Origin: Herbaspirillum robiniae
GTDB lineage: Bacteria; Pseudomonadota; Gammaproteobacteria; Burkholderiales; Burkholderiaceae_D
Reading direction: 5' to 3'
Length of the DNA: 55,766 bases
Assembly (NCBI RefSeq): GCF_002213415.1
Contig: NZ_NJGU01000019.1
Span: 1-55,766, forward strand
Part shown: positions 18,555 to 26,028 of the stretch, piece by piece
How the letters are laid out: each line of letters starts with the position of its first letter
Position numbering within the stretch: position 1 is the first letter of the stretch
Notes under the pieces: model-generated
Seen by the model: the letters and a program-made list of their open reading frames with translations, nothing else
Database searches by the model: none
Told to the model about the DNA's origin: nothing
Position numbers and translations under genes: made by a program

Positions 18555-19193
18555 ATGACGCTGCGCCTGGGCGATACCGCACCTGATTTTGAACAAGAAT
18601 CCTCCATCGGCAAGATCAAATTCCACGACTGGGCAGGCGACTCCTGGGTCGTGCTGTTCTCGCACCCGGCCGACTTCACGCCGGTCTGCACCACCGAGCT
18701 GGGCCTGACCGCCAAGCTCAAGCCGGAATTCGACAAGCGCAACGTCAAGGCCATCGCCCTGTCGGTGGACGGCGCCGAAGCCCACAACCAGTGGATCAAG
18801 GACATCGAGGAAACCCAGCAGACCGTGGTCGGTTTCCCCATCGTGGCCGACGTCGACAAGAAGGTCGCCGGCCTGTACGACATGATCCATCCGAACCAGT
18901 CCGAGACCGCCACCGTGCGTTCGCTGTTCGTGATCGACCCGAAGAAGAAGGTGCGCCTGATCATCACCTATCCGATGAGCACCGGCCGCAACTTCGACGA
19001 AGTGCTGCGCGTGATCGACGCCCTGCAGCTGACCGACGGCTACACCGTGGCCACCCCGGGCAACTGGAAGGACGGCGACGACGTGATCATCCCGCTGTCG
19101 GTCAAGGACGAGGAAGTGATCAAGCAGAAATATCCGAAGGGCTACAAGTCGCCGCGTCCGTACCTGCGCATCACGCCGCAGCCGAACAAGTAA
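18555..19193 (+). CDS. 1-Cys peroxiredoxin (Prx6 type)
   Basis: The product reduces hydrogen and organic peroxides in the cytoplasm. The 212 residues contain the peroxidatic motif HPADFTPVCTTELG with Cys45 and no second, resolving cysteine, so this is the 1-Cys Prx6-like class. The long C-terminal arm (from about residue 160, ending YKSPRPYLRITPQPNK) is also typical of that class. CAAGGAGA at 18540-18547 precedes ATG 18555. It stands alone, with its own promoter upstream and a terminator at 19213-19245. Similar genes are often named lsfA or tsaA, but I do not assign a symbol. Confidence 0.93.
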   Translation: MTLRLGDTAPDFEQESSIGKIKFHDWAGDSWVVLFSHPADFTPVCTTELGLTAKLKPEFDKRNVKAIALSVDGAEAHNQWIKDIEETQQTVVGFPIVADVDKKVAGLYDMIHPNQSETATVRSLFVIDPKKKVRLIITYPMSTGRNFDEVLRVIDALQLTDGYTVATPGNWKDGDDVIIPLSVKDEEVIKQKYPKGYKSPRPYLRITPQPNK

Positions 19194-19212
19194 GCCGCGG
19201 TTTTCCGCCATG

Positions 19213-19245
19213 AAAAAAGCGCTCCCCCGGGAGCGCTTTTTCTTT
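19213..19245 (+). terminator. Terminator after the peroxiredoxin gene, probably bidirectional
   Basis: AGCGCTCC (19218-19225) pairs with GGAGCGCT (19230-19237), flanked by six A upstream and TTTTCTTT downstream. The A and T flanks on both sides allow it to serve both the peroxiredoxin gene and the convergent small gene ending at 19279. Confidence 0.85.
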
Positions 19246-19278
19246 GTCGCAGTTTCAGCCCAGCTTCGCTGGCAAGGC

Positions 19279-19527
19279 TCAAGGGATACGGTTGGACTGC
19301 GACAGCAGCGACGCCGCCAGCGATTTGGAGGTCTTGCTGGCAGTTTTGTCCTTGAGTACAGATGAGGCCTTGGTTTCCATGACCTTTCCGGTGGATTTGA
19401 CTGAGCTTGCTTGGGCCAGGGCGCTTGCGGCCAGGCTCTTGTCGGCGGCTGAGGCACGGGTGCTGCGCAGGGTGGAGCTGGCCAGGCGAACGATCTGAGG
19501 GCCGGTACGATTGCTATTTTTCGACAT
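19279..19527 (-). CDS. Small Ser/Ala/Lys-rich protein with two tandem repeats, unknown function
   Basis: The 82-residue product has no signal peptide, no Cys and no Trp. After a short N-terminal lead (MSKNSNRTGPQIVR) it consists of two similar units of about 27 residues. The first runs from LASSTLRSTRASAADKSLAA to AQASS, the second from KASSVLKDKTASKTSKSLAA to SQSN. Each contains the pattern ASxxL, basic spacer, KSLAAS, LxQ. ATG 19527 is preceded by AGGAG with good spacing, which supports a real gene. I do not recognise a characterised family. An antisense frame on the + strand (19244-19498) looks like a shadow. Confidence 0.75.
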   Translation of the reverse strand: MSKNSNRTGPQIVRLASSTLRSTRASAADKSLAASALAQASSVKSTGKVMETKASSVLKDKTASKTSKSLAASLLSQSNRIP

Positions 19528-19670
19528 CAACTTCTCCTGGAAGATGAAACGGGCCGACGACAGCGGACGGCTACGCTGAGTGCACAACGATGTTCTGCAA
19601 TCGTGTCTGATCGTGTCAGCCGTACAAGGCGGTGACAAGTGGCATGTCAATTGCCGTAACACATATCGAA

Positions 19671-20612
19671 TTATTGGGATGCAAGATCCCGGGCGAACTC
19701 TTCGATGAACAGGCGCGCCACCGGCGAGAGCTGGGTGCCGTGGCGCGTCACCAGCTGGTAGGGTTCGCTGCGCGTATGCAGCTGCAGCGGCAGGATGCAG
19801 GTCATGCCGAAGCGGGTGCAGAACTGCGCCACGTCCACCGACAGCAAGGCCACGAAATGCGGGTTCTTCTGCAGCAGCGAGAGCGTGGTGAAGGCCGAGG
19901 TGGTTTCCATCAGGTGCAGCGGGAAGCGCAGGTCGGCATCGTGGAATTCGCGCTCCAGCGACACCCGCATCGGCATGTTGGCCGAGTACACCACCCAGCG
20001 CGAATCGGCCAGGTCGGACAGTTGCAGCTCATCGGCATGCGCCAGCGGATGGTTCACGCTGGCCACCACCGCCAGCTCCTCGTCGTGGATGTTGAAGGCG
20101 TCGTAGAGATGCGGGCGCTGGCTGATGCTGGTGCGGCAGATCGCCATGTCCAGCCGGCCCTGGTCGAGCAGGCGCAGCAGGCGCGCGCTGGTGTCTTCCA
20201 CGATCTCCACCGACAGCGAGGGGCGCTTCTCCAGCAGCCGGGTCAGGGCGTCGGTCAGCAGCGGCACCGCGCCCATGATGGTGCCCACCGCCAGGCGCCC
20301 GCCATTGCCTTGCATGATCGACAGCATTTCCTCGCGCAGGTGGGTCAGGTCGGTCTGGATCAGCCGCGCGTAGCGGATCACGCAATGGCCCAGGTCGGTC
20401 GGCTCCAGCCCACGGTTGGTGCGGGTGAACAGCTGCGCGCCCAGGGTGCTTTCGATCTCCTGCAAGGCCTTGCTGGCGCCGGGCTGGGTCAGCGCCACCT
20501 GCTCGGCCGCCTTCAGCAGCGAGCCGTGGTCCGACAGCGCGATCAGCAGGCGTAGTTGCCGCAGGTGCAACCTGGAAGTGATGGAGGCGAGCGAGGGCAG
20601 GGTGGCTTGCAT
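19671..20612 (-). CDS. LysR-type transcriptional regulator
   Basis: The 313-residue product has an N-terminal winged helix-turn-helix (LHLRQLRLLIALSDHGSLLK to KALQEIESTLGAQLFTRTNR, about residues 15-70) and a LysR substrate-binding domain from about residue 95. ATG 20612 was preferred to an in-frame TTG at 20639, which has no ribosome binding site. The gene is divergent from the iron alcohol dehydrogenase across a 204-nt spacer, the usual layout in which a LysR protein controls its neighbour in response to a pathway intermediate. The sequence resembles the GbpR/CbbR-like group, but the effector cannot be named. Confidence 0.92.
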   Translation of the reverse strand: MQATLPSLASITSRLHLRQLRLLIALSDHGSLLKAAEQVALTQPGASKALQEIESTLGAQLFTRTNRGLEPTDLGHCVIRYARLIQTDLTHLREEMLSIMQGNGGRLAVGTIMGAVPLLTDALTRLLEKRPSLSVEIVEDTSARLLRLLDQGRLDMAICRTSISQRPHLYDAFNIHDEELAVVASVNHPLAHADELQLSDLADSRWVVYSANMPMRVSLEREFHDADLRFPLHLMETTSAFTTLSLLQKNPHFVALLSVDVAQFCTRFGMTCILPLQLHTRSEPYQLVTRHGTQLSPVARLFIEEFARDLASQ

Positions 20613-20647
20613 GGCGGGCTTTCCGTGGGAAAGGCTCAAGTATGACC

Positions 20648-20668
20648 GTTGGTTATACCCATATCAAC
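20648..20668. promoter_or_regulatory. Candidate LysR operator
   Basis: GTTG and CAAC flank a 13-nt AT-rich core as an imperfect dyad in the spacer between the LysR gene and the dehydrogenase gene. A second dyad (AGCCAAG/CTTGGCT, 20679-20700) lies beside it. The size and position suit a LysR-binding region. This is inference. Confidence 0.4.
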
Positions 20669-20746
20669 AGCTCTCATTAGCCAAGCGCCTCGCCTTGGCT
20701 TAGAGTCTGGCTTTCAAAAGCAGGACACCAGAGGGAAGAGCGGCGC

Positions 20747-20773
20747 CGGCGGGATCCCGTGAGGATCCCGCCG
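20747..20773 (+). promoter_or_regulatory. Strong hairpin in the dehydrogenase leader
   Basis: An 11-bp perfect GC-rich stem (20747-20757 with 20763-20773, loop CGTGA) lies about 45 nt before the ATG of the alcohol dehydrogenase. With no T tract, it may stabilise the mRNA or affect translation. Confidence 0.45.
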
Positions 20774-20816
20774 TCAGCAGCCGACTTTGGTGACATCTAT
20801 AAATCAAGGCTATGTG

Positions 20817-21956
20817 ATGGCACTCATCAATTACATTACCCAGGTCCAGTTCGACTACGGCGCGCTGTCCTTGCTGCAGCAGGAATGCGAACGCATCGGC
20901 ATCAAGAAGCCGCTGGTGGTCACCGACATGGGCATCCGCAACGCCGGCCTCCTGGACAAGGTCCTGGGCCAGCTGAAAGACGGCGCCGCCGTGCCCGTCT
21001 ACGACCAGACTCCCCCGAACCCGAACGAAAACGCCGTGCGCGGCGCCGTGGCGATGTTCCGCGAAGCCGGCTGCGACGGCATCGTGGCCGTCGGCGGCGG
21101 CTCTTCGATCGACCTGGCCAAGGGCGTGGCGGTATGCGGCACGCACGACGGTCCGCTGAAATCCTTCGCGCTGATCGAAGGCGGCCTGTCCAACATCACC
21201 GCCAAGACTGCGCCGGTGATCGCCATCCCGACCACCGCCGGCACCGGCAGCGAAGTCGGCCGCGGCGCCATCCTGATCCTGGACGACGGCCGCAAGGTCG
21301 GCGTGCTCTCGCCGTTCATCGTGCCCAAGGTCGCCATCTGCGATCCGGAGTTGACGCTGGGCCTGCCGCCGCTGATGACCGCCGCCACCGGCATGGACGC
21401 CATCGCCCACTGCCTGGAAACCTTCATGGCGCCGTCGTTCAACCCGCCGGCCGACGGCATTGCACTGGACGGCCTGTGGCGCGCCTGGGGCCATATCGAA
21501 CGCGCCACCAAGGAGCCGGGCGACCGCGAAGCGCGCCTGAACATGATGAGCGCCTCGATGCAGGGCGCGCTGGCGTTCCAGAAGGGCCTGGGTTGCGTGC
21601 ACAGCCTGTCGCACTCGCTGGGCGGCATCAATCCCAAGCTGCACCACGGCACCCTGAACGCGATCTTCCTGCCGGCCATCATCGCCTTCAACGAGAGCGC
21701 CGAGACCATGGTCAAGGACAACAAGATGGCGCGCATGGCGCATGCCATGGGCCTGCAGAGCGGCGCCGAGATCGGCCTCGCGATCAAGGCCATGAGCAAG
21801 CGCCTGGGCCTGCCGGCCGGGCTGGGCGAGCTGGGCGTGACCACCGACCTGTTCCCCAGGATCATCAAGGGCGCCCTGGCCGACCACAGCCACAAGACCA
21901 ATCCGCGCGTGGCGTCGGAAGCGGACTACGAGCGCATGCTGCAGCAGTCCATGTGA
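20817..21956 (+). CDS. Iron-containing (group III) alcohol dehydrogenase
   Basis: An NAD(P)-dependent, metal-activated oxidoreductase of 379 residues that interconverts an alcohol and an aldehyde. The nucleotide-binding GGGSSIDLAKG is at about residues 93-103. The metal ligands are visible: Asp194 and His198 (TGMDAIAHCLE), then GCVHSLSHSLGG and KLHHGTLNAIF. It resembles 4-hydroxybutyrate dehydrogenase-like members, but the substrate is not fixed by sequence. ATG 20817 has AAGG 7 nt upstream; an in-frame TTG at 20787 is rejected. It is followed by an aldehyde dehydrogenase gene, which suggests alcohol-to-aldehyde-to-acid oxidation. Confidence 0.92.
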   Translation: MALINYITQVQFDYGALSLLQQECERIGIKKPLVVTDMGIRNAGLLDKVLGQLKDGAAVPVYDQTPPNPNENAVRGAVAMFREAGCDGIVAVGGGSSIDLAKGVAVCGTHDGPLKSFALIEGGLSNITAKTAPVIAIPTTAGTGSEVGRGAILILDDGRKVGVLSPFIVPKVAICDPELTLGLPPLMTAATGMDAIAHCLETFMAPSFNPPADGIALDGLWRAWGHIERATKEPGDREARLNMMSASMQGALAFQKGLGCVHSLSHSLGGINPKLHHGTLNAIFLPAIIAFNESAETMVKDNKMARMAHAMGLQSGAEIGLAIKAMSKRLGLPAGLGELGVTTDLFPRIIKGALADHSHKTNPRVASEADYERMLQQSM

Positions 21957-22093
21957 TGGCACACAATGAGGGCGTGCGCGCAGCGATGCGCGCAACAGCT
22001 TGATCGACCAGACCGGCCGTTCCCGCTTTGCGGGCGCGGCCATTCGCGCATGATCCGCAAGGACGGCGCCAACGAACACAGCAGGAGAACACC

Positions 22094-23683
22094 GTGAGCT
22101 TCAAGATCCTCGGACACAACTACATCGGCGGCCAGCGCAGCGGCGAAGGCAGCGACCAATTGCACAGCGTCGACGCCGCCACCGGCGCCCTGTTCGACAT
22201 CCCCTTCCTGACCGCGACCGAAAAGGAAGTGGCCGCCGCCGTGCACGCCGCGGAAAAGGCATACCCGGCCTACCGCGCCACCACCTCGGAGCAGCGCGCC
22301 GCCTTCCTGGAAGCCATCGCCGACGAGATCGACGCGCTGGGTGACGACTTCCTCGCCGCCGTCTCGCGCGAGACCGCGCTGCCGGCCACGCCTCGCCTGT
22401 CCGGCGAGCGCGCCCGCACCAGCGGCCAGATGCGCCTGTTCGCCAAGGTCCTGCGCCGCGGCGATTTCTACGGCGCACGCATCGACACCGCGCTGCCGGA
22501 ACGCAAGCCGCTGCCGCGTCCGGACGTGCGCCAGTACAAGATCGGCGTGGGCCCGGTGGCCGTGTTCGGCGCCAGCAACTTCCCGCTGGCCTTCTCGGTG
22601 GCTGGCGGCGATACCGCAGCCGCGCTGGCCGCCGGCTGCCCGGTGGTGTTCAAGGCCCACACCGGCCACCTGGTGACTTCCGAACTGGTGGCCGACGCCA
22701 TCGAGCGCGCAGTGAAAAAGACCGGCATGCCGGCCGGTACCTTCAACATGATCTACGGCGACCGCGTCGGCGCCCAGCTGGTCAAGAGCGCCGGCATCCA
22801 GGCGGTCGGCTTCACCGGTTCGCTGCGCGGCGGCCGCGCGCTGTGCGACATGGCGGCGGCGCGTCCGCAGCCGATCCCGGTGTTCGCCGAAATGTCGAGC
22901 ATCAACCCCATCATCCTGATGCCCGAAGCGCTGAAGGTGCGCGGCGAGGCGATCGCCAAGGACCTGGCCGGCTCGGTCACGGTCGGCGTCGGCCAGCTGT
23001 GCACCAGCCCAGGCCTCTTGATGGGCGTGAAGTCGCCCGAGCTGTCCGCCTTCATCGAGCAACTGTCGGCGGCCTTCGGCGGCACCAATCCGGCCACCAT
23101 GTTGAACAGCGGCGGCCTGTCGCACTACAACAGCGGCGTGGCGCGCCTGACCCAGCTGCCCGGCGTGAAGGTGATCTCCACCGGCGGCAGCAGCTACACC
23201 CAGGCGGTGCCGCACCTGTTCAAGGCCGACGCCTCGCTGCTGTTCTCGAAAGAAGCGCCGCTGGAAGAAGAAGTGTTCGGCCCCTCGACCGTGATCGTCG
23301 AACTGGAAAGCCGCGAGCAGCTGCTGGACTTCGCCGCCAACATGCACGGCCAGCTGACCGCCACGCTGCAAGCCGAGATCGGCGACCTGCAGGGCAATGA
23401 AGACCTGATCGCGATCCTGGAACAGAAGGCCGGCCGCCTGCTGTTGAACGGCTACCCGACCGGCGTCGAGGTGTGCGATGCGATGGTCCACGGCGGCCCG
23501 TATCCGGCCACCTCGGACGCGCGCGGCACCTCGGTGGGCACGCTGGCCATCGAGCGCTTCCTGCGCCCGGTGTGCTACCAGAACTACCCGGACCAGATGC
23601 TGCCGGCGCCGCTGAAGAACGCCAACCCGCTGGGCCTGATGCGCCTGGTGGACGGCGAACAGACGCGCGCCGTCATCGGCTGA
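22094..23683 (+). CDS. Aldehyde dehydrogenase, 2,5-dioxovalerate (alpha-ketoglutarate semialdehyde) type
   Basis: The 529-residue enzyme belongs to the NAD(P) aldehyde dehydrogenase superfamily, in the branch that oxidises 2,5-dioxovalerate to 2-oxoglutarate. The key residues are present: Asn162 (GASNFPLAFSVAGGD), Lys187 (PVVFKAHTGH), Glu266 (PVFAEMSSINP) and the nucleophile Cys303 (GVGQLCTSPG). The start is GTG 22094, 6 nt after AGGAG at 22083-22087. An in-frame extension to 22028 is rejected. This enzyme ends the glucarate, arabinose and hydroxyproline routes; which one applies here is open, since no upstream dehydratase is adjacent. Confidence 0.9.
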   Translation: MSFKILGHNYIGGQRSGEGSDQLHSVDAATGALFDIPFLTATEKEVAAAVHAAEKAYPAYRATTSEQRAAFLEAIADEIDALGDDFLAAVSRETALPATPRLSGERARTSGQMRLFAKVLRRGDFYGARIDTALPERKPLPRPDVRQYKIGVGPVAVFGASNFPLAFSVAGGDTAAALAAGCPVVFKAHTGHLVTSELVADAIERAVKKTGMPAGTFNMIYGDRVGAQLVKSAGIQAVGFTGSLRGGRALCDMAAARPQPIPVFAEMSSINPIILMPEALKVRGEAIAKDLAGSVTVGVGQLCTSPGLLMGVKSPELSAFIEQLSAAFGGTNPATMLNSGGLSHYNSGVARLTQLPGVKVISTGGSSYTQAVPHLFKADASLLFSKEAPLEEEVFGPSTVIVELESREQLLDFAANMHGQLTATLQAEIGDLQGNEDLIAILEQKAGRLLLNGYPTGVEVCDAMVHGGPYPATSDARGTSVGTLAIERFLRPVCYQNYPDQMLPAPLKNANPLGLMRLVDGEQTRAVIG

Positions 23684-23707
23684 TCGGCGACATAGAAGAA
23701 GCAACAA

Positions 23708-23747
23708 GGCATGCGTCTGGCAAGGCAGTAAAGCCGGGACGCATGCC
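23708..23747 (+). promoter_or_regulatory. Large hairpin between the aldehyde dehydrogenase and binding protein genes
   Basis: GGCATGCGTC (23708-23717) pairs perfectly with GACGCATGCC (23738-23747). The 20-nt loop contains a further 3-bp GGC/GCC stem. No T tract follows. Such elements often sit before highly expressed binding protein genes and shape segmental mRNA stability, which is inference here. Confidence 0.45.
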
Positions 23748-23881
23748 GGCAACACCGCAACAGACTACGCAGCACTTGCAGCAGCTTCGCCGCACTCGAT
23801 TGCGGCGTCGAACAAGAACACCACAAGAAATCGAAACGGGCTGGCGGTACATGCCGCGGCTTTCATCTACAGGAGGAGACC

Positions 23882-25093
23882 TTGTTGAAGAACATCATCA
23901 AACGCGTGGCGTTGTCGGCCGCCGTCTGCGCCGCGTTCGGCGCATCCCTGCCCGCACAGGCCGCGGGCGACACCATCAAGATCGGTTTCATCACCGACCT
24001 GTCCGGCACCTACGCCGACATGGACGGCCAGGGCGGCATCGAGGCCATCAAGATGGCCATTGCCGACGCCGGCGGCAGCATCAACGGCAAGAAGATCGAG
24101 TTCGTCTTCGCCGATCACCAGAACAAGGCTGACATCGCCGCCAACAAGGCGCGCGAATGGTTCGACCGCGACGGCGTCGACATGCTGGTCGGCGGCGTGA
24201 ACTCGGCCGCCAGCCTGGCCATGGGCAAGGTCGCGGGCGAGAAGAAGAAGGTCTTCATCTCGGTCGGCGCCGGCACCACGCGCCAGACCAACGAGGAGTG
24301 CAACGCCTACACCATCCAGTACGCCTACGACACCACCGCGCTGGCGCGCGGCACGGGCGCCGCCATCACCAAGCAGGGCGGCAAGTCGTGGTTCTTCGTG
24401 ACGGCCGACTATGCCTTCGGCACCTCGCTTGAAAAAGACACCAGCGATGTCGTGAAGGCCGGCGGCGGCACCGTGGTCGGCCAGGTGCGTGCGCCGCTGG
24501 CGACTTCGGACTTCTCGTCCTTCCTGCTGCAGGCGCAATCCTCCAAGGCGCAGATCCTGGGCCTGGCGGTGGCGGGCGGCGACATCATCAACGCCATCAA
24601 GGCGGCCAACGAGTTCGGCGTGAACAAGTCGATGAAGCTGGCGGGCCTGCTGATCTTCATCACCGACACCCACGCGCTGGGCCTGCAGGTCACGCAAGGC
24701 ATGTACCTGACCGACGGCTGGTACTGGGACATGAACGACCAGACCCGCGCCTGGGGCAACCGCTACTTCGGCAAGATGAAGAAGATGCCGACCATGTTCC
24801 AGGCCGGCGACGCCTCGGCCGTGGGCCAGTACCTGAAGGCGGTCAAGGCGATCGGCAGCACCGACGCCGACAAGGTCATGGACTACCTGCGCAAGAACAA
24901 GATCAACGACTTCTTCACCAGCAACGGCGTGGTCCGCCCGGACGGCCGCATGGTGCACGACATGTACCTGATGGAAGTGAAGAAGCCGTCCGAATCCAAG
25001 CGTCCCTGGGACTACTACAAGCTGGTGCAGACCATCCCCGGCGAGCAGGCGTACATGACCAAGGCGGAATCGAAATGCGCGCTGTGGAAGTGA
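23882..25093 (+). CDS. ABC transporter substrate-binding protein, LIV/amide/aromatic family (TTG start)
   Basis: The 403-residue periplasmic protein has a signal peptide (LKNIIKRVALSAAVCAAFGA, cleavage near AQAAGD). Its mature start is IKIGFITDLSGTYADMDGQG, typical of the Peripla_BP_6 class. The excellent AGGAGG at 23871-23876 is followed by two adjacent TTG codons (23882 and 23885) and no ATG, so translation begins at a TTG. It follows the two dehydrogenase genes and probably delivers their substrate, but no permease or ATPase lies nearby. Expression may be segmental because of the hairpin at 23708-23747. Confidence 0.88.
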   Translation: MLKNIIKRVALSAAVCAAFGASLPAQAAGDTIKIGFITDLSGTYADMDGQGGIEAIKMAIADAGGSINGKKIEFVFADHQNKADIAANKAREWFDRDGVDMLVGGVNSAASLAMGKVAGEKKKVFISVGAGTTRQTNEECNAYTIQYAYDTTALARGTGAAITKQGGKSWFFVTADYAFGTSLEKDTSDVVKAGGGTVVGQVRAPLATSDFSSFLLQAQSSKAQILGLAVAGGDIINAIKAANEFGVNKSMKLAGLLIFITDTHALGLQVTQGMYLTDGWYWDMNDQTRAWGNRYFGKMKKMPTMFQAGDASAVGQYLKAVKAIGSTDADKVMDYLRKNKINDFFTSNGVVRPDGRMVHDMYLMEVKKPSESKRPWDYYKLVQTIPGEQAYMTKAESKCALWK

Positions 25094-25184
25094 TGCGCAG
25101 GTGAAGCGACAAGACGGGTGGTCGACATGCGATCGCCCGCAAGATTTTGAGCACCAAGTCTGATGTGGATCGGACCATGTTCAG

Positions 25185-25217
25185 CGCATCCCGGGTGACC
25201 GGGGTGCGTTTTTTTTT
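25185..25217 (+). terminator. Intrinsic terminator after the binding protein gene
   Basis: CGCATCCC (25185-25192) pairs with GGGGTGCG (25201-25208), with one U-G wobble, followed by nine T. It ends the LysR-adjacent catabolic operon. Confidence 0.9.
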
Positions 25218-25294
25218 CGTCTGTTCGTCGTTGGCAATTGATGCGTTCTACTGCGGAGGACTTGACGGCCTTTTCCGGTGTTTGACGGTAGCTC

Positions 25295-25410
25295 AACGAC
25301 ACTGGGTCCGGGCCTGCGCCGGGACGACGCTGAGGAGAAAACCTGAACCACAATCGGTTCGAGTTCCCGCCTTCTTGTCGTCCCGGCGCAGGCCGGGACC
25401 CGGCGTCGTT
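25295..25410. repeat. REP-like inverted repeat pair
   Basis: The arm at 25295-25328 is the reverse complement of the arm at 25377-25410 with 31 of 34 positions matching, separated by 48 nt. The second arm contains a perfect 8-bp palindrome, GTCCCGGC-GCAG-GCCGGGAC. The core resembles short GC-rich palindromic repeats dispersed in many proteobacterial genomes. It fills the gene-free stretch between 25218 and 25451, and I see no coding sequence there. Confidence 0.75.
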
Positions 25411-25451
25411 CTTAGGTCGTTCTTCGCGCCCCGATCAAGCCGGGACGGTAC

Positions 25452-25913
25452 TCAGGCGCGGCGCGCCACCTGCGGCCGCATCGACACGCCCAGGCGGTTC
25501 CAGGCGTTGATGATGGCCACCGCGAAGGTGATGTTGGCGATCTCGGATTCGCTGAAGTGCTCCTTCATCAGGGCGAAGGCGGCGTCTTCCTTTTCGCCGT
25601 CCTGCTTCTGCAGGTCGGTGAAGCGCTCGGCCCAGTTCAGCGCGGCGCGTTCCTGTTCGGTGAAGAAGGCAATCTCGCGCCAGGCGGCCAGCGTGTTCAG
25701 GCGCTGCTGGTCTTCGCCGGACTTGAGCAGGTCGTGCGAGTGCATGTCCACGCAGAAGGCGCAGCCGTTGATCTGCGACACGCGCAGGAAGATCAGTTCC
25801 AGCAGCTTGGGATCGACGCCGCTGGTGTGGATGGCCTCGCTGGTCTTGAGCAGGGCGTTGAAGGCGGGGGCGGCCAGTTTGGCGTGGGGCAGGCGTTGCT
25901 TGAAGTCGGACAT
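25452..25913 (-). CDS. AhpD-like carboxymuconolactone decarboxylase family protein, ECF41 partner
   Basis: The 153-residue product has the AhpD core motif with Cys51-Ala-Phe-Cys54 and His58 (NGCAFCVDMHSHDLLKSG), the thiol pair used for peroxide or disulfide chemistry. Its physiological substrate is unknown. ATG 25913 follows AGGAG with good spacing. The frame is open to 26156, but that upstream part overlaps the sigma factor gene. It lies directly downstream of an ECF41-type sigma factor gene, the classic partner arrangement, and a near-perfect ECF41 promoter precedes it. Expression is therefore probably driven by that sigma factor. Confidence 0.92.
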   Translation of the reverse strand: MSDFKQRLPHAKLAAPAFNALLKTSEAIHTSGVDPKLLELIFLRVSQINGCAFCVDMHSHDLLKSGEDQQRLNTLAAWREIAFFTEQERAALNWAERFTDLQKQDGEKEDAAFALMKEHFSESEIANITFAVAIINAWNRLGVSMRPQVARRA

Positions 25914-25971
25914 GGCAATTCTCCTATGGGTTTGGATGACGCCGGCGCGATTGGCCGGTGTACATCCATAA

Positions 25972-25998
25972 GACGGAGCGCCATGTCGGCTTGTGACA
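25972..25998 (-). promoter_or_regulatory. ECF41-type promoter of the AhpD-like gene
   Basis: On the - strand TGTCACA (25992-25998) is followed after exactly 16 nt by CGTC (25972-25975). This equals the -35/-10 pair described for ECF41 sigma factors. Transcription would begin near 25964, about 50 nt before the ATG at 25913. Confidence 0.85.
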
Positions 25999-26028
25999 GG
26001 TTTTCTGAAAAAACCGAAAAAAACTTTT

